Assembly (NCBI GenBank): GCA_003170135.1
Contig: PMZR01000078.1
Location: 1-51,826 of the forward strand
Direction of reading: 5' to 3'
DNA: 51,826 bases
From: Acidobacteriota bacterium
GTDB lineage: Bacteria > Acidobacteriota > Vicinamibacteria > Vicinamibacterales > Fen-181
Both the position numbers and the translations under genes were made by a program. Shown here piece after piece: positions 33,669 through 44,418 of the stretch; position 1 is the first letter of the stretch; every line of letters starts with the position of its first letter. The notes beneath the pieces were generated by a model that did no database searches, was not told the origin of the DNA, and worked only from the letters and a program-made list of their open reading frames with translations.

Positions 33669-33686
33669 ACGCCAGAACGCACCAGG

Positions 33687-33720
33687 GGCCCCGCGTCCGA
33701 CCTGGGCGCGGGGCCGGTTC
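33687..33720 (+). terminator. possible terminator after the FAD oxidase
   Basis: GGCCCCGCG and CGCGGGGCC (33687-33715) pair perfectly over 9 bp, with an 11-base loop, followed by GGTTCTTC. The T-tract is weak, so termination may be partial. Confidence 0.5.
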
Positions 33721-33812
33721 TTCAGACGAGGCCAGGGACGGCTCCACGTCCGCACGCGAGCGGGCTACCTCGTCGGTCGAGACAAGGACGCGAAGCACGA
33801 CGAGCACACGCC

Positions 33813-34217
33813 ATGAGCCGGACTGCGCACGCCCTGCGCGTGACCGCCGGCGTGTTCGACTCGGCGGCGATCCTGCGACGGGCGGTCGGGCACCTCGCCC
33901 GGACCGCGTGGCCGGGCGAAGCGGGAAACGTCGTGCTGGCGGGTCATCGCGACACGTTCTTCAGGCCATTGAAGCGGGTGCAGGTCGGCGACGCCATCAC
34001 GCTGAAGACACGAATCGGGGACTTCGAGTACCTCGTGGAATCGACGGCCGTCGTCCCCCCGACCGATGTCCAGGTGCTCCAGCCGACGGGCGGACGCACC
34101 CTGACGCTCATCACGTGCTTTCCCTTTACCTATCTCGGTTCGGCGCCCAATCGCTTCGTCGTCCGCGCTCGTGAGACGCACGGACCACTGACAGGGCACG
34201 CGCCAGACCATAATTGA
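33813..34217 (+). CDS. sortase (class D/SrtD-like) lacking its N-terminal anchor
   Basis: A 134-residue protein that aligns with the catalytic half of class D sortases. 'GNVVLAGHRDTFFRPLKRVQVGDAITL' provides His45, 'TLITCFPFTYLG' provides Cys102, and 'NRFVVRA' the Arg. All three catalytic residues remain. The transmembrane anchor and first beta strand usual in sortases (about 60-80 residues) are missing, and no upstream frame supplies them obviously. The enzyme would normally attach or process surface proteins at a sorting motif. No LPxTG-like substrate is seen in the window. It precedes the toxin-antitoxin pair by about 30 bp. It may be a degraded copy. Confidence 0.7.
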   Translation: MSRTAHALRVTAGVFDSAAILRRAVGHLARTAWPGEAGNVVLAGHRDTFFRPLKRVQVGDAITLKTRIGDFEYLVESTAVVPPTDVQVLQPTGGRTLTLITCFPFTYLGSAPNRFVVRARETHGPLTGHAPDHN

Positions 34218-34241
34218 CGCTGGCCACCAGGCTGGTATCAT
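34214..34241 (+). promoter_or_regulatory. leaderless promoter of the toxin-antitoxin operon
   Basis: TTGACG (34214-34219), 16 bp, TATCAT (34236-34241), then five bases to the ATG at 34247. Both hexamers match the consensus 5/6. Any transcript would begin at or next to the ATG. Confidence 0.65.
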
Positions 34242-34246
34242 GGGGC

Positions 34247-34450
34247 ATGGCCCACGCGAAGAAGGTGACCGTCGACGTGCCGGAGGATCTGCTGCGCCGG
34301 GCGCAGAAGGCGACGGGCCAGGGGATTACCGGGACGATCCGGACCGGCCTGCAGCTGGTGGCGGCGACGGGAGCCTATGAGGCGCTGCGCCGACTCCGGG
34401 GCCGTGTTCGATTCTCGGTTGACTGGCGCGAGCTCCGCGAAGATCGATGA
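34247..34450 (+). CDS. VapB-like type II antitoxin
   Basis: A 67-residue protein with an N-terminal ribbon-helix-helix-type segment ('KVTVDVPEDLLRRAQKATGQGITGTIRTGLQLV') and a basic C-terminal tail ending 'SVDWRELREDR', which should embrace the toxin. It overlaps the PIN-domain toxin gene by four bases (ATGA), the usual antitoxin-first order of VapBC modules. The promoter directly upstream appears leaderless, and antitoxins of this type normally autorepress with the toxin. The ATG at 34247 is chosen because the domain begins there. Confidence 0.8.
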   Translation: MAHAKKVTVDVPEDLLRRAQKATGQGITGTIRTGLQLVAATGAYEALRRLRGRVRFSVDWRELREDR

Positions 34451-34833
34451 TCGCACTCGACACGAGCTCTCTCGTGGCGTACCTGTCGAATGCGCGCGGC
34501 GGCGATGTCGACGCCGTCGAAGTCGCGCTCGCGGAACGACAGGCCTGCCTGCCGCCGGCGGTCCTGGCGGAACTCCTGAGCGACCCCAGACTGTCCGCAA
34601 GGACCGCAGCCCTGTTCAGGGCCCTGCCGCAACTGTCCGTCACGGACGGCTACTGGGAACGGGTCGGCGCGCTGAGGGCGGACGTGATTGCCCAGGGCAG
34701 GAAGGCGCGCCTTGCCGACGCACTCATCGCACAGAGCTGCCTGGATCACACGGTGCCGCTCATCACGCGCGATGCCGATTTCCGCAACTTCAGCCGCGTC
34801 CGGGATCTGCAGTTGGTGATGGCGAAGCCGTGA
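34447..34833 (+). CDS. VapC-like PIN-domain ribonuclease toxin
   Basis: A 128-residue PIN-domain protein. 'MIALDTSSLVAYL' gives the first acidic residue (Asp5), 'LPPAVLAELLS' the conserved Glu, 'ARLADALIAQSCLDHTVPLITRDADFRNF' the next acidic residues (Asp near 98 and 115). These four coordinate Mg and cut RNA, often tRNA or rRNA. The antitoxin gene overlaps it at the start, so the two are co-translated. No target can be inferred. The pair is short and intact, a likely addiction or stress module and a sign of accessory DNA in this segment. Confidence 0.88.
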   Translation: MIALDTSSLVAYLSNARGGDVDAVEVALAERQACLPPAVLAELLSDPRLSARTAALFRALPQLSVTDGYWERVGALRADVIAQGRKARLADALIAQSCLDHTVPLITRDADFRNFSRVRDLQLVMAKP

Positions 34834-35006
34834 ACGGCCGCCCCCCGGTGCAACCGCGTGTTGGACCGAGCACGCCGTTCTCGCCGCCGACAGGCCGAAT
34901 CGCCGCTGCCGCCCGGACGAGGTCGTGCAGCGTCTCCGACGCTCCCCTTGACGAGTCGCGCCGCCGGCCCGTTCGCGGCGACCCGCTCGGGTTATGGGAC
35001 ACCCTT

Positions 35007-35501
35007 CTACACAAACGCGACATACCTGACCCGGTTGCCCTGCGACGCCAGGAACCGTTCGAAATCCGCAAAGGCGAGGGCAAGCGTGGCCGTGTTGACG
35101 TTGGGATGGAATGCGACGCGGCTGGCCGCGCGCAGGCCTTCGTCGAGGACAACGATGACCGCGTGATCGCGATCGTTGATGATGCCGAATGGCGAGACGG
35201 CGCCGGCCGTCAGTCCCAGGTGGGTTGCGAGCCGCTCGGGCGATGCGAAGCTGAGGCGGTCCTCGCCGAGCTGTGCGGTCAGCCGCTTCATGTCCACCGG
35301 CCTGGACCGTTCGACGACGACGAGGTAATGGGCGGTGCCCTTCTTGTTGCGAAGGAACAGGTTCTTGCAGTGCGTGGCGTCGATGCCTCGCCAGTGCTGT
35401 TCGGCCTCCTCGACCGTGAACACGGGCGGGTGCTCGTGACGGGTGTAAGCGATGCCGAGCCCGTCGAGCGCCGCGTGGACCGCCTGTTCAGTGTCGGTCA
35501 T
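35007..35501 (-). CDS. YbaK/ProX-type aminoacyl-tRNA deacylase (PrdX-like)
   Basis: A 164-residue trans-editing factor. The family opening 'ALDGLGIAYTRHEHPPVFTVEEAEQH' and 'GIDATHCKNLFLRNKKGTAHYLVVVERSRPVDMKRL' are clear, with the conserved Lys (CKNLFLRNKK) that the YbaK fold uses. 'AVSPFGIINDRDHAVIVVLDEGL' completes the domain. Such proteins hydrolyse mischarged tRNA, typically Ala- or Cys-tRNA(Pro). Length fits the family. The ATG at 35501 has a well-formed promoter only seven bases upstream, so translation probably starts on a leaderless message. It diverges from the SnoaL protein gene. Confidence 0.88.
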   Translation of the reverse strand: MTDTEQAVHAALDGLGIAYTRHEHPPVFTVEEAEQHWRGIDATHCKNLFLRNKKGTAHYLVVVERSRPVDMKRLTAQLGEDRLSFASPERLATHLGLTAGAVSPFGIINDRDHAVIVVLDEGLRAASRVAFHPNVNTATLALAFADFERFLASQGNRVRYVAFV

Positions 35502-35508
35502 CGATTCC

Positions 35509-35538
35509 ACTATAATTGCCAAGTGGTTCCCGTGCCAA
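35509..35538 (-). promoter_or_regulatory. leaderless promoter of the deacylase gene; divergent -10 for the SnoaL gene
   Basis: Minus strand: TTGGCA (35538-35533), 18 bp, TATAGT (35514-35509), then seven bases to the ATG at 35501. The plus strand has TATAAT at 35511-35516 in the same place, which could serve the SnoaL gene with a leader of about 47 bases. Confidence 0.6.
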
Positions 35539-35569
35539 CCAGGTGGTCTGCGATCCGTGGAGAACGTCC

Positions 35570-35938
35570 ATGCACATGCCCGCCACCATCCGTGAAGTGC
35601 TCCAGGCCGTCGACGCAAAGGACGCGCCGCGCTTCGCGAGCCACCTGACGCCGGACGCGATCTTCCGATATGCCAACGCGCCGGTCGTCACCGGGCCCGA
35701 GCCGATTCGCGAGGCGGTCGCGCAGTTCTTCGGCGCAATCCAGGCGCTGCGTCACGACGTGCTCGGCGTGTGGACGGTGGACGATCTCGTCTTCTGCAAA
35801 GGCGAGGTGAATTATACGCGCCACGACGGATCGAAGGCGGGTCCGTTCCCGTTTCTGAACCTCTTCAAGATGCGCGGCGACAAGATCGCGGAGTACCTGA
35901 TCTACGTCGATATCTCGCCGCTCTTCGCGGCGCATTGA
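35570..35938 (+). CDS. SnoaL-like (NTF2-fold) protein
   Basis: A 122-residue protein of the SnoaL/NTF2-like superfamily. 'VLQAVDAKDAPRFASHLTPDAIFRYANAPVVTGPEPIREAVAQFFGAIQALRHDVLGVW' and 'YTRHDGSKAGPFPFLNLFKMRGDKIAEYLIYVDISPLF' follow the usual helix-beta cone. Such small domains bind ligands or act as isomerases, dehydratases or cyclases; nothing here identifies the reaction. GGAGAACGTCC before the ATG at 35570 supports the start. It shares a divergent promoter region with the deacylase gene and converges with a hydrolase gene 18 bp away. Confidence 0.85.
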   Translation: MHMPATIREVLQAVDAKDAPRFASHLTPDAIFRYANAPVVTGPEPIREAVAQFFGAIQALRHDVLGVWTVDDLVFCKGEVNYTRHDGSKAGPFPFLNLFKMRGDKIAEYLIYVDISPLFAAH

Positions 35939-35956
35939 AGACGAGACGGACCGCGA

Positions 35957-37561
35957 TCACCGCCTGCTCGTCCTCGCCACCCATCCGGCGATCGCGTCAA
36001 CCACGTCCGTCGCCACGTGCGCCGGCTTGCGGATCGCGTCGACGTCGGCAGCGCCATCGGCGGCGGTGAAGATGTGCGACAGGCCCGGAAACAGCCTCGC
36101 CTCCGAGCCCGGCCGGCTCTTGGTGAGCGCCTCCAGCGCATCGAAGTCCGCCTGGAACGTCTGCGCGTCATTCCCGCCTTTCAAGACGAGCAGCGGCAGC
36201 GTCGTCTTGCGCAGCTCGGCAATCGGGTCGCGGACGATCACGTCCCGAAGCATGGCGGGCGTGCCCTGGCCGTTCAGGTCTCCGGCCGTGGCGGTGCCGG
36301 CGCGCACCTTGGCCATGATCTCGTCCTGCTGCTGGAGGGCCTGACGCTGTTGCGCTTCGCTCAAGGCGGCGTTGGCGTTGAAGATCCTTATCTGATCGCG
36401 GATGACCAGGTCCAACGGGCGCCCGGCGGTCGCGGCCAGGATCAGACCCCGCAGCGGCGTCCGCTCGGCGACGTAGGCCACGGCGAGCCCGCCCAGGCTG
36501 TGTCCGAGTACAAAGATGTTGTTGCGATCGACCTCCGGCAGCGTGCGCGCGAACGTCACCGCGTCCACCGCGTCGTCGATCGACTCGGATTCGAGCGTGC
36601 CTTTGTAGGTGGCGGGGAACGCGAAGGTCCGCTTGGCGTATCGCAAGGTCGCGACGCCGCGTGCGGCGAGCCCCCACGCCAGGTCGCGGAACGGTCTGTT
36701 GGGCCCGATCGTCGAGTCGCGGTCCAGCGGTCCTGACCCCTGCACCAGCACAACCAGTGGCGCAGGCGTCGGGGTCTTCGGCAGACACAGCGCTGCGGGG
36801 AAGCTGACGCCACCGGCGGTCTGGAACTTCACCTCGCGCTCAGTCACGCCTGCCGGCGGCAGGTCCGCCGGCGCGGGTGCTGTCGTGCCGGCCATCGCGA
36901 AGCCTTCGCGTACGATCTCGGCATCCTGCGCCGGGACAAACATCCGCATCAGCCGGTTCGTGCCCGCCTCGGCGTACACCTCCATGGTCACGCCTCCGAG
37001 CTTGAGCAGCACCTTCGCAAGCGCGACCGGCTTGCCGTCGAGCGTCCCCGCTGCCGGCCCCGCCGACTCCATCACGCCGTCCACCGCGACCATCTGGAGC
37101 GGGACGATGAGCGAGAAGGAGCCGGGAGCGCCGGGCGTGGCGTTCAACAGGACCTGGAGCGGGGCGGCCAGCATGTTGTCGAGCAGGACCATTCGCGGCT
37201 TGATGGGGATCTCCCTGGTCGGCGAGCCCTGCGGGCTCTTGACCGCAAGGGCAAAGACGTCGCCCTTCCGGTCGGCGGTGACCGACGCCTGGCCCAACGC
37301 GCCGGCGATCTCGATCTCGTAGTGCTGCGCGGTCCAGTCCGGTGCGAGCGTCTCTCGCAGGGTGAAGGTTGTCTCGCCGCCGCCGCGCTTCATCACGGAC
37401 TTCGCGGTCAGCTCGTGCCCCGCCGGGGTGTTGGTGATCGAGAATTCCTCGGTCGCCGACGTCGCGCCGGCGCCGACGCGCATCTGGAACTTCTGGATCT
37501 CCTGGGCGGATCCGGTCGCGGCGAACAACAGGACGACGCAGGCAACCAGTGCTTGTCGCAT
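35957..37561 (-). CDS. exported alpha/beta hydrolase with N-terminal beta-rich domain
   Basis: A 534-residue secreted protein with a signal peptide (residues 1-19). The first 235 residues form a beta-rich domain. The alpha/beta hydrolase domain follows: oxyanion region 'VLVQGSGPLDRD', nucleophile 'LGHSLGG' (Ser near 354), Asp in 'KGGNDAQT' (near 473) and His in 'GLSHIF' (near 503). This is the serine-aminopeptidase/S9-like hydrolase type that cleaves esters or short peptides. Similar long proteins are common in Acidobacteria, where the substrate is unknown. It is monocistronic, convergent with SnoaL. Confidence 0.85.
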   Translation of the reverse strand: MRQALVACVVLLFAATGSAQEIQKFQMRVGAGATSATEEFSITNTPAGHELTAKSVMKRGGGETTFTLRETLAPDWTAQHYEIEIAGALGQASVTADRKGDVFALAVKSPQGSPTREIPIKPRMVLLDNMLAAPLQVLLNATPGAPGSFSLIVPLQMVAVDGVMESAGPAAGTLDGKPVALAKVLLKLGGVTMEVYAEAGTNRLMRMFVPAQDAEIVREGFAMAGTTAPAPADLPPAGVTEREVKFQTAGGVSFPAALCLPKTPTPAPLVVLVQGSGPLDRDSTIGPNRPFRDLAWGLAARGVATLRYAKRTFAFPATYKGTLESESIDDAVDAVTFARTLPEVDRNNIFVLGHSLGGLAVAYVAERTPLRGLILAATAGRPLDLVIRDQIRIFNANAALSEAQQRQALQQQDEIMAKVRAGTATAGDLNGQGTPAMLRDVIVRDPIAELRKTTLPLLVLKGGNDAQTFQADFDALEALTKSRPGSEARLFPGLSHIFTAADGAADVDAIRKPAHVATDVVDAIAGWVARTSRR

Positions 37562-37644
37562 GATTCACCTCGAACGTCAGGACTTGCAACGGCTTGTCGT
37601 CGAAACAGGGTCTCATGGAGAAGCGTCGTGCATGGAGTCGAACG

Positions 37645-38994
37645 CTACGTCTTCTTTCTCCAATACAGGTACGCCGGCACGCCCAGCAGGATGATGCCGA
37701 GGCCCGCGAGCGAATTCGCCGTCTGCATCAGGACCAGGTTCACCGACAGCACCGTTGCGCCCGCGATGAAGAGAAAAGGCGTCAGCGGGTAGCCCCACGT
37801 GCGGTACGGCCGCCGCAGTTCCGGGCGCGTCCGGCGCAGGATCATCACGGCACCCGCCGTGAGCGCGAAGAAGATCAGCTGGCCGAAGATCACGTAGCTC
37901 GCCAGCGCCTCGAACGTGCCCGAGAGGCTGAGGACCGCCGCCCACGCGCCGGTCGCGACAATCGACACGTGCGGTGTCAGGAAGCGCGGGTGCACCGAGG
38001 CGATCTTCTTGAAGAACAACCCGTCGTTCGCCATCGCGAAGAAGACGCGCGGCGCAGTCAGGACGTTGCCGTTCGCGGCGCCCGTGATCGAGCAGAGAAT
38101 GACCAGGGCGATGATCGTCCCGCCGATGGGCCCGACCGCGAGCTTCATAGCATCGGCGGCCACGCGGCTCTTGGTGGCAATCTCGCCGGCCGGGAACACA
38201 TACAAGTAGGCGAGGTTCGTGGCCAGGTAGAGCGCGATCACGACCAGCATGCCGGCCAGCAGGCCGAGCGGCAGGTCCCTCGTGGGATTTCGCAGCTCGC
38301 CCGCACTATAGGTCGTCACCTCCCAGCCCTTGTAGGCCCAGAGCGTCCGCACCATCGCCAGGCCGAAGGCCGCCATCAGACCGGTCGAGACGGCCGGGAT
38401 GGCCGGCGAGCTGAAGTGCCCCACGTCGCCCTGCGCGAAGAACACCACCGCCCCGGTGACGGCGAGGATCGCGCCGAACTTGATGAACATCAGGCCGTTC
38501 TGCAGCAGCGCGCCCCAGCGGACCCCGACGTAGTTCACCGACACCAGGAAGGCGACGAAGACCAGCGCGACCAGCTTGATGCCGACCGGCGACAGCGGGA
38601 TGAAGTACGGCAGGTACTTCGACGAGAAGGCCATCGAGAGCGCCGCGATGGCGCCCGAGTCGATCACCAGGAAGAGCGTCCACCCGAAGAGAAACGCGAT
38701 GAGTGGACCATACGCCTCGCGCAGGTAGACGTACATCCCGCCCGCCTGCGGAAACGCCGCCCCAAGTTCGGCGAGGCAGAGCGCGCCGAAGAAGCTGAGG
38801 ACGCCACCCAGCACCCACACAGACAGGATGAGCACCGGGGCCTTCACCAGCGTGGCAATTTCGGCGGGCACGACGAAGATGCCCGAGCCGATGACCGTGC
38901 CGATGAGAATGCCGACGACGCTCCAGAGGCCGAGAACACGCGGCAGCTCGGCGCGCGTTGCGGGACGTTCGACGGTTGCGGTGGTCGGGGTCAT
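37645..38994 (-). CDS. APC-family amino-acid permease
   Basis: A 449-residue transporter with about twelve hydrophobic segments. The first helix has 'VVGILIGTVIGSGIFVVPAEIA', the amino-acid/polyamine/organocation signature loop, and later helices include 'GALCLAELGAAFPQAGGMYVYLREAYGPLIAF' and 'TAPRVFFAMANDGLFFKKIASVHPRFLTPHVSI'. Transport is probably of a neutral amino acid by proton or exchange mechanism. The start is taken at the ATG at 38994; a GTG at 39021 lies within repeat DNA and would add 9 unconserved residues. It is followed by ligA upstream on the same strand but separated by the repeat tract. Confidence 0.88.
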   Translation of the reverse strand: MTPTTATVERPATRAELPRVLGLWSVVGILIGTVIGSGIFVVPAEIATLVKAPVLILSVWVLGGVLSFFGALCLAELGAAFPQAGGMYVYLREAYGPLIAFLFGWTLFLVIDSGAIAALSMAFSSKYLPYFIPLSPVGIKLVALVFVAFLVSVNYVGVRWGALLQNGLMFIKFGAILAVTGAVVFFAQGDVGHFSSPAIPAVSTGLMAAFGLAMVRTLWAYKGWEVTTYSAGELRNPTRDLPLGLLAGMLVVIALYLATNLAYLYVFPAGEIATKSRVAADAMKLAVGPIGGTIIALVILCSITGAANGNVLTAPRVFFAMANDGLFFKKIASVHPRFLTPHVSIVATGAWAAVLSLSGTFEALASYVIFGQLIFFALTAGAVMILRRTRPELRRPYRTWGYPLTPFLFIAGATVLSVNLVLMQTANSLAGLGIILLGVPAYLYWRKKT

Positions 38995-38997
38995 GGC

Positions 38998-41877
<2,880 letters not shown>

Positions 41878-41899
41878 CGTGCCCCCCTTCGCCAGACTG

Positions 41900-41905
41900 A
41901 TTATA
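41900..41905 (-). promoter_or_regulatory. -10 box of the udp-ligA operon
   Basis: TATAAT on the minus strand, with a leader of about 16 nt that includes the purine-rich ribosome-binding site. No clear -35 hexamer is seen. Confidence 0.5.
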
Positions 41906-41955
41906 TCCATGGCCGATGCTTCTTTCGGGGGAACGGCGGTAAACAGGAGGCCCAG

Positions 41956-42132
41956 ATGAAACCCTTTTGCTGGTTACTCATCACCCTCGCGGCGGTGGCG
42001 TTCGTCGTCGGCGCGGCGCTTGCCTTTGGCGGCGGCCACACGTGGATGCTCGCGCCCCAGGGGTACTGGCGCGGCGCGATGGGATTTTTGGCGTTCGCGA
42101 TCGCGCTGCGGCTGATGGACGAGAGGCGCTGA
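41956..42132 (+). CDS. 58-residue two-helix membrane protein
   Basis: A short protein with two hydrophobic segments (about residues 5-25 and 35-54: 'LLITLAAVAFVVGAALAF', 'GAMGFLAFAIALRLM'), so probably a hairpin in the membrane. AGGAGG lies seven bases before ATG. The stop is directly followed by the ATG of the old yellow enzyme homologue, so the two are probably co-translated. I know of no function. Confidence 0.7.
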   Translation: MKPFCWLLITLAAVAFVVGAALAFGGGHTWMLAPQGYWRGAMGFLAFAIALRLMDERR

Positions 42133-43131
42133 ATGGCCGGCCTGCTCTCCCCGCTCTCGTTCGCCGGGCTCACGCTGCGCAACCGCATCGTGATGCCGCC
42201 GATGTGGTCGGGGCAGGCCACACCGGACGGGGGCGTCACCGACGCGATCGTCGAGTATCACCGGTGCCGCGCCGCCGCCGGCTGCGGCCTGGTCATCGTC
42301 GAGCACTCGTTCGTGCATCCGCGCGGACGCGCCAGCGCGACGCAGCTGGGCGTGCACACCGACGCGATGATCCCCGGGCTCAGCCGACTCGCGGCCGCGA
42401 TCAAGGCGGAAGGCGCGGTGGCGTGCCTGCAGATTTCGCATGCCGGCCCCCGCACCTCCACCGAAGTCGCCGGCGCCCGGCCGCTCGGCCCGTCGGCGAC
42501 ACGCCACGTCCACAACGCCGGTGGTGAACTGCCCGAAGCCGCGACGCTGCCGCAGATTGCGGACGTCGTCGCGGCGTTCGGCAAGGCCGCCGTTCGCGCG
42601 CGCGCGGCGGGCTTCGACGCCGTCGAACTGCACGCCGCGCACGGGTTCCTGCTGTCGCAATTCCTCTCGCCGCTGGCCAACGCCCGCGACGATGCCTACG
42701 GCGGGAGCGACGAGAACAGGCAGCGCCTGCACCTGGAGGTGCTCGCCGAAGTGCGCACCTGTCTCGGACAGGACTTCCCGGTCTTCGTCCGCCTCGGCGC
42801 GACCGATGAAACACCGGGCGGGCTCGACATCGCGGGGGGATGCGCCACGGCAGCCGAGATGGTGCGCGGTGGCGTGGATCTGGTGGACGTGTCGGGTGGG
42901 TTGCAGGGATCGCGCGGCACGGGAACAGGATCAGGCTACTTTGTCCCGTATGCCGAGGCGATCAAGAAATGCGTGCGGGTGCCCGTAATCGTAACCGGCG
43001 GCATCTCGGATGCGCTGATGGCCGACGGGCTGGTGCGCGAAGGCCGCGCGGACCTGGTGGGCATCGGCCGCGCCATGCTCAACGATCCCGACTGGGCGCG
43101 CAAAGCGATCGCGAGCCTGCTCCCGCGCTGA
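42133..43131 (+). CDS. NADH:flavin oxidoreductase (old yellow enzyme family)
   Basis: A 332-residue FMN enzyme. The TIM barrel begins 'FAGLTLRNRIVMPPMWSG', with 'LQISHAGPRTSTEV' next, and has the catalytic pair in 'GFDAVELHAAHGFLLSQFLSPLANARDDAYGGSDENR' (His-Asn-type region). 'VIVTGGISDALMADGLVREGRADLVGIGRAMLNDPDW' is the C-terminal FMN phosphate-binding region. The protein has no C-terminal iron-sulfur or FAD extension, so it is a short ene-reductase-like form. It may reduce activated C=C bonds with NAD(P)H. It follows a small membrane protein with no gap and converges with the DUF2891 gene across a 19-bp repeat. Confidence 0.9.
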   Translation: MAGLLSPLSFAGLTLRNRIVMPPMWSGQATPDGGVTDAIVEYHRCRAAAGCGLVIVEHSFVHPRGRASATQLGVHTDAMIPGLSRLAAAIKAEGAVACLQISHAGPRTSTEVAGARPLGPSATRHVHNAGGELPEAATLPQIADVVAAFGKAAVRARAAGFDAVELHAAHGFLLSQFLSPLANARDDAYGGSDENRQRLHLEVLAEVRTCLGQDFPVFVRLGATDETPGGLDIAGGCATAAEMVRGGVDLVDVSGGLQGSRGTGTGSGYFVPYAEAIKKCVRVPVIVTGGISDALMADGLVREGRADLVGIGRAMLNDPDWARKAIASLLPR

Positions 43132-43140
43132 AGTGCACGT

Positions 43141-43216
43141 CGCACCGCACGAAGCACCTCGCACCGCACGAAGCACCTCGCACCGCACGAAGCACCTCGC
43201 ACGTCGCACCTAGCAC
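43141..43216. repeat. three perfect 19-bp tandem repeats plus a degenerate unit
   Basis: CGCACCGCACGAAGCACCT occurs three times head to tail (43141-43159, 43160-43178, 43179-43197), then a partial CGCACGTCGCACCTAGCAC to 43216, the stop of the next gene. There are no spacers, so it is not CRISPR. It sits between convergent genes. The reverse complement GTGC-AGGTGC links it to 10051-10124. Confidence 0.9.
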
Positions 43217-44370
43217 TATTTCTTCAGCCCCCTCTCCGTCACCAGGTACACCGCGAAACTCCCGAGCCAGTGCCCGCCCTCGTAGTGCTCGCCGGTGACG
43301 GCGCGCAATCCCGCGTCGCGATGCGCCCGGGCGGTGTCGAGCAGGATCTGCCGCCGCGAGTCGTTCGGCAAAAGGCCCGAGGCGATCCCTTCGAGCATCC
43401 ACGCGCGGCTCAGGTTCAACCCATCGAGGTGCGCCAGCTTGGGGTCGGACGGATCGGTCACGACCGCGGGCGTCAACCAGATCCCGGGCGCGGACGGCGC
43501 CTGACGGCTCATCGTGCGCGCGCCGCCACGTGACGCCTCGATCGCCGGCAGAAACGTCTTGAGCCAGGCGGCGAATCGATCGGGCGGCAGGACGCGGCGC
43601 ACCAGGTCGGCTTCGGCCAGGCACGGCGACAGGAAGTCCTGCCCCGACGGCTCGTAGGCCATCGGACAGCCGCGATCGTCGAGGTAGAACACGCCGATGC
43701 GCTCGCGCAGCAGATCGGTCATCGCCTGGTCGTGCGCGGTCACCGCCCAGTCCCAGGCCAGGCCGAACGAGAACGCCGTCTGGTCGTGTTCGCCGATCCG
43801 GATCGGATTGGTGAGCTTGGGCAGCCATTCGCGCAGGCGGAGCGCGGCCGCATCCTCGAGCGGCTTGAGCGTCGCCGACCACTGCTGCGCCTGCGGGTCG
43901 CTCCATTCGCGCAACTCGGCGGCGAGCTGCAGCAGCCAGGCGAGGCCGTACGGGCGTTCGAACGCCGTCCGGCCCGGGCCGTTCAGGTAGGCGACTTCGG
44001 CGCTGATGTGCTGTGGCGTGAGGCTTTGCGCCACGGCGGCCCGCGCCTGGTCCGCGAAGGGTGCCGACGGAAAGGTCCGGAGCAGCCGCACCAGCAGCCA
44101 GTGGCCGTGCACCGACGAGTGCCAGTCATAGCAGCCGTAGAAGGCCGGCGTCAGCTCGCGCGGCGGCTTGACGTCCTGGTCGCCGTTGAGGACGTGCGCG
44201 ATCTTGTTCGGGTATTCCTTGTGCAGGCAATCGAGCGCGAGGCCGGCGAACCGGGTCGCCGCCGTCACGTCGAAACCCGCGGGCGGTGTCTGCGCCATGG
44301 CGGTCCCTCCGGGCCGAACGAGCAGAGCGCCGAGCACCGCCAGCGCGCCGCCGAGCAGCAAGCGTCTCAT
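43216..44370 (-). CDS. exported DUF2891 protein
   Basis: A 384-residue secreted protein with a signal peptide (residues 1-26). The mature part is an all-helical alpha/alpha toroid-like domain of the DUF2891 family: 'FAGLALDCLHKEYPNKIAHVLNGDQDVKPPRELTPAFYGCYDWHSSVHGHWLLVRLLR' is typical, with His and Asp/Trp clusters. Function unknown, though glycoside-like or hydrolase roles have been suggested by fold. AAGGAG before the ATG at 44370 supports the start. It is followed by an alpha/beta hydrolase gene on the same strand. Confidence 0.85.
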   Translation of the reverse strand: MRRLLLGGALAVLGALLVRPGGTAMAQTPPAGFDVTAATRFAGLALDCLHKEYPNKIAHVLNGDQDVKPPRELTPAFYGCYDWHSSVHGHWLLVRLLRTFPSAPFADQARAAVAQSLTPQHISAEVAYLNGPGRTAFERPYGLAWLLQLAAELREWSDPQAQQWSATLKPLEDAAALRLREWLPKLTNPIRIGEHDQTAFSFGLAWDWAVTAHDQAMTDLLRERIGVFYLDDRGCPMAYEPSGQDFLSPCLAEADLVRRVLPPDRFAAWLKTFLPAIEASRGGARTMSRQAPSAPGIWLTPAVVTDPSDPKLAHLDGLNLSRAWMLEGIASGLLPNDSRRQILLDTARAHRDAGLRAVTGEHYEGGHWLGSFAVYLVTERGLKK

Positions 44371-44418
44371 CGCGGACTCCTTCACGCCATGGTCGTCCGC
44401 GCCCGCGGCGGCTGTCAA

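Noticed and set aside
43141..43216. CRISPR-like array
   Set aside because: Units are head to tail with no spacers, and no cas genes are in the window.
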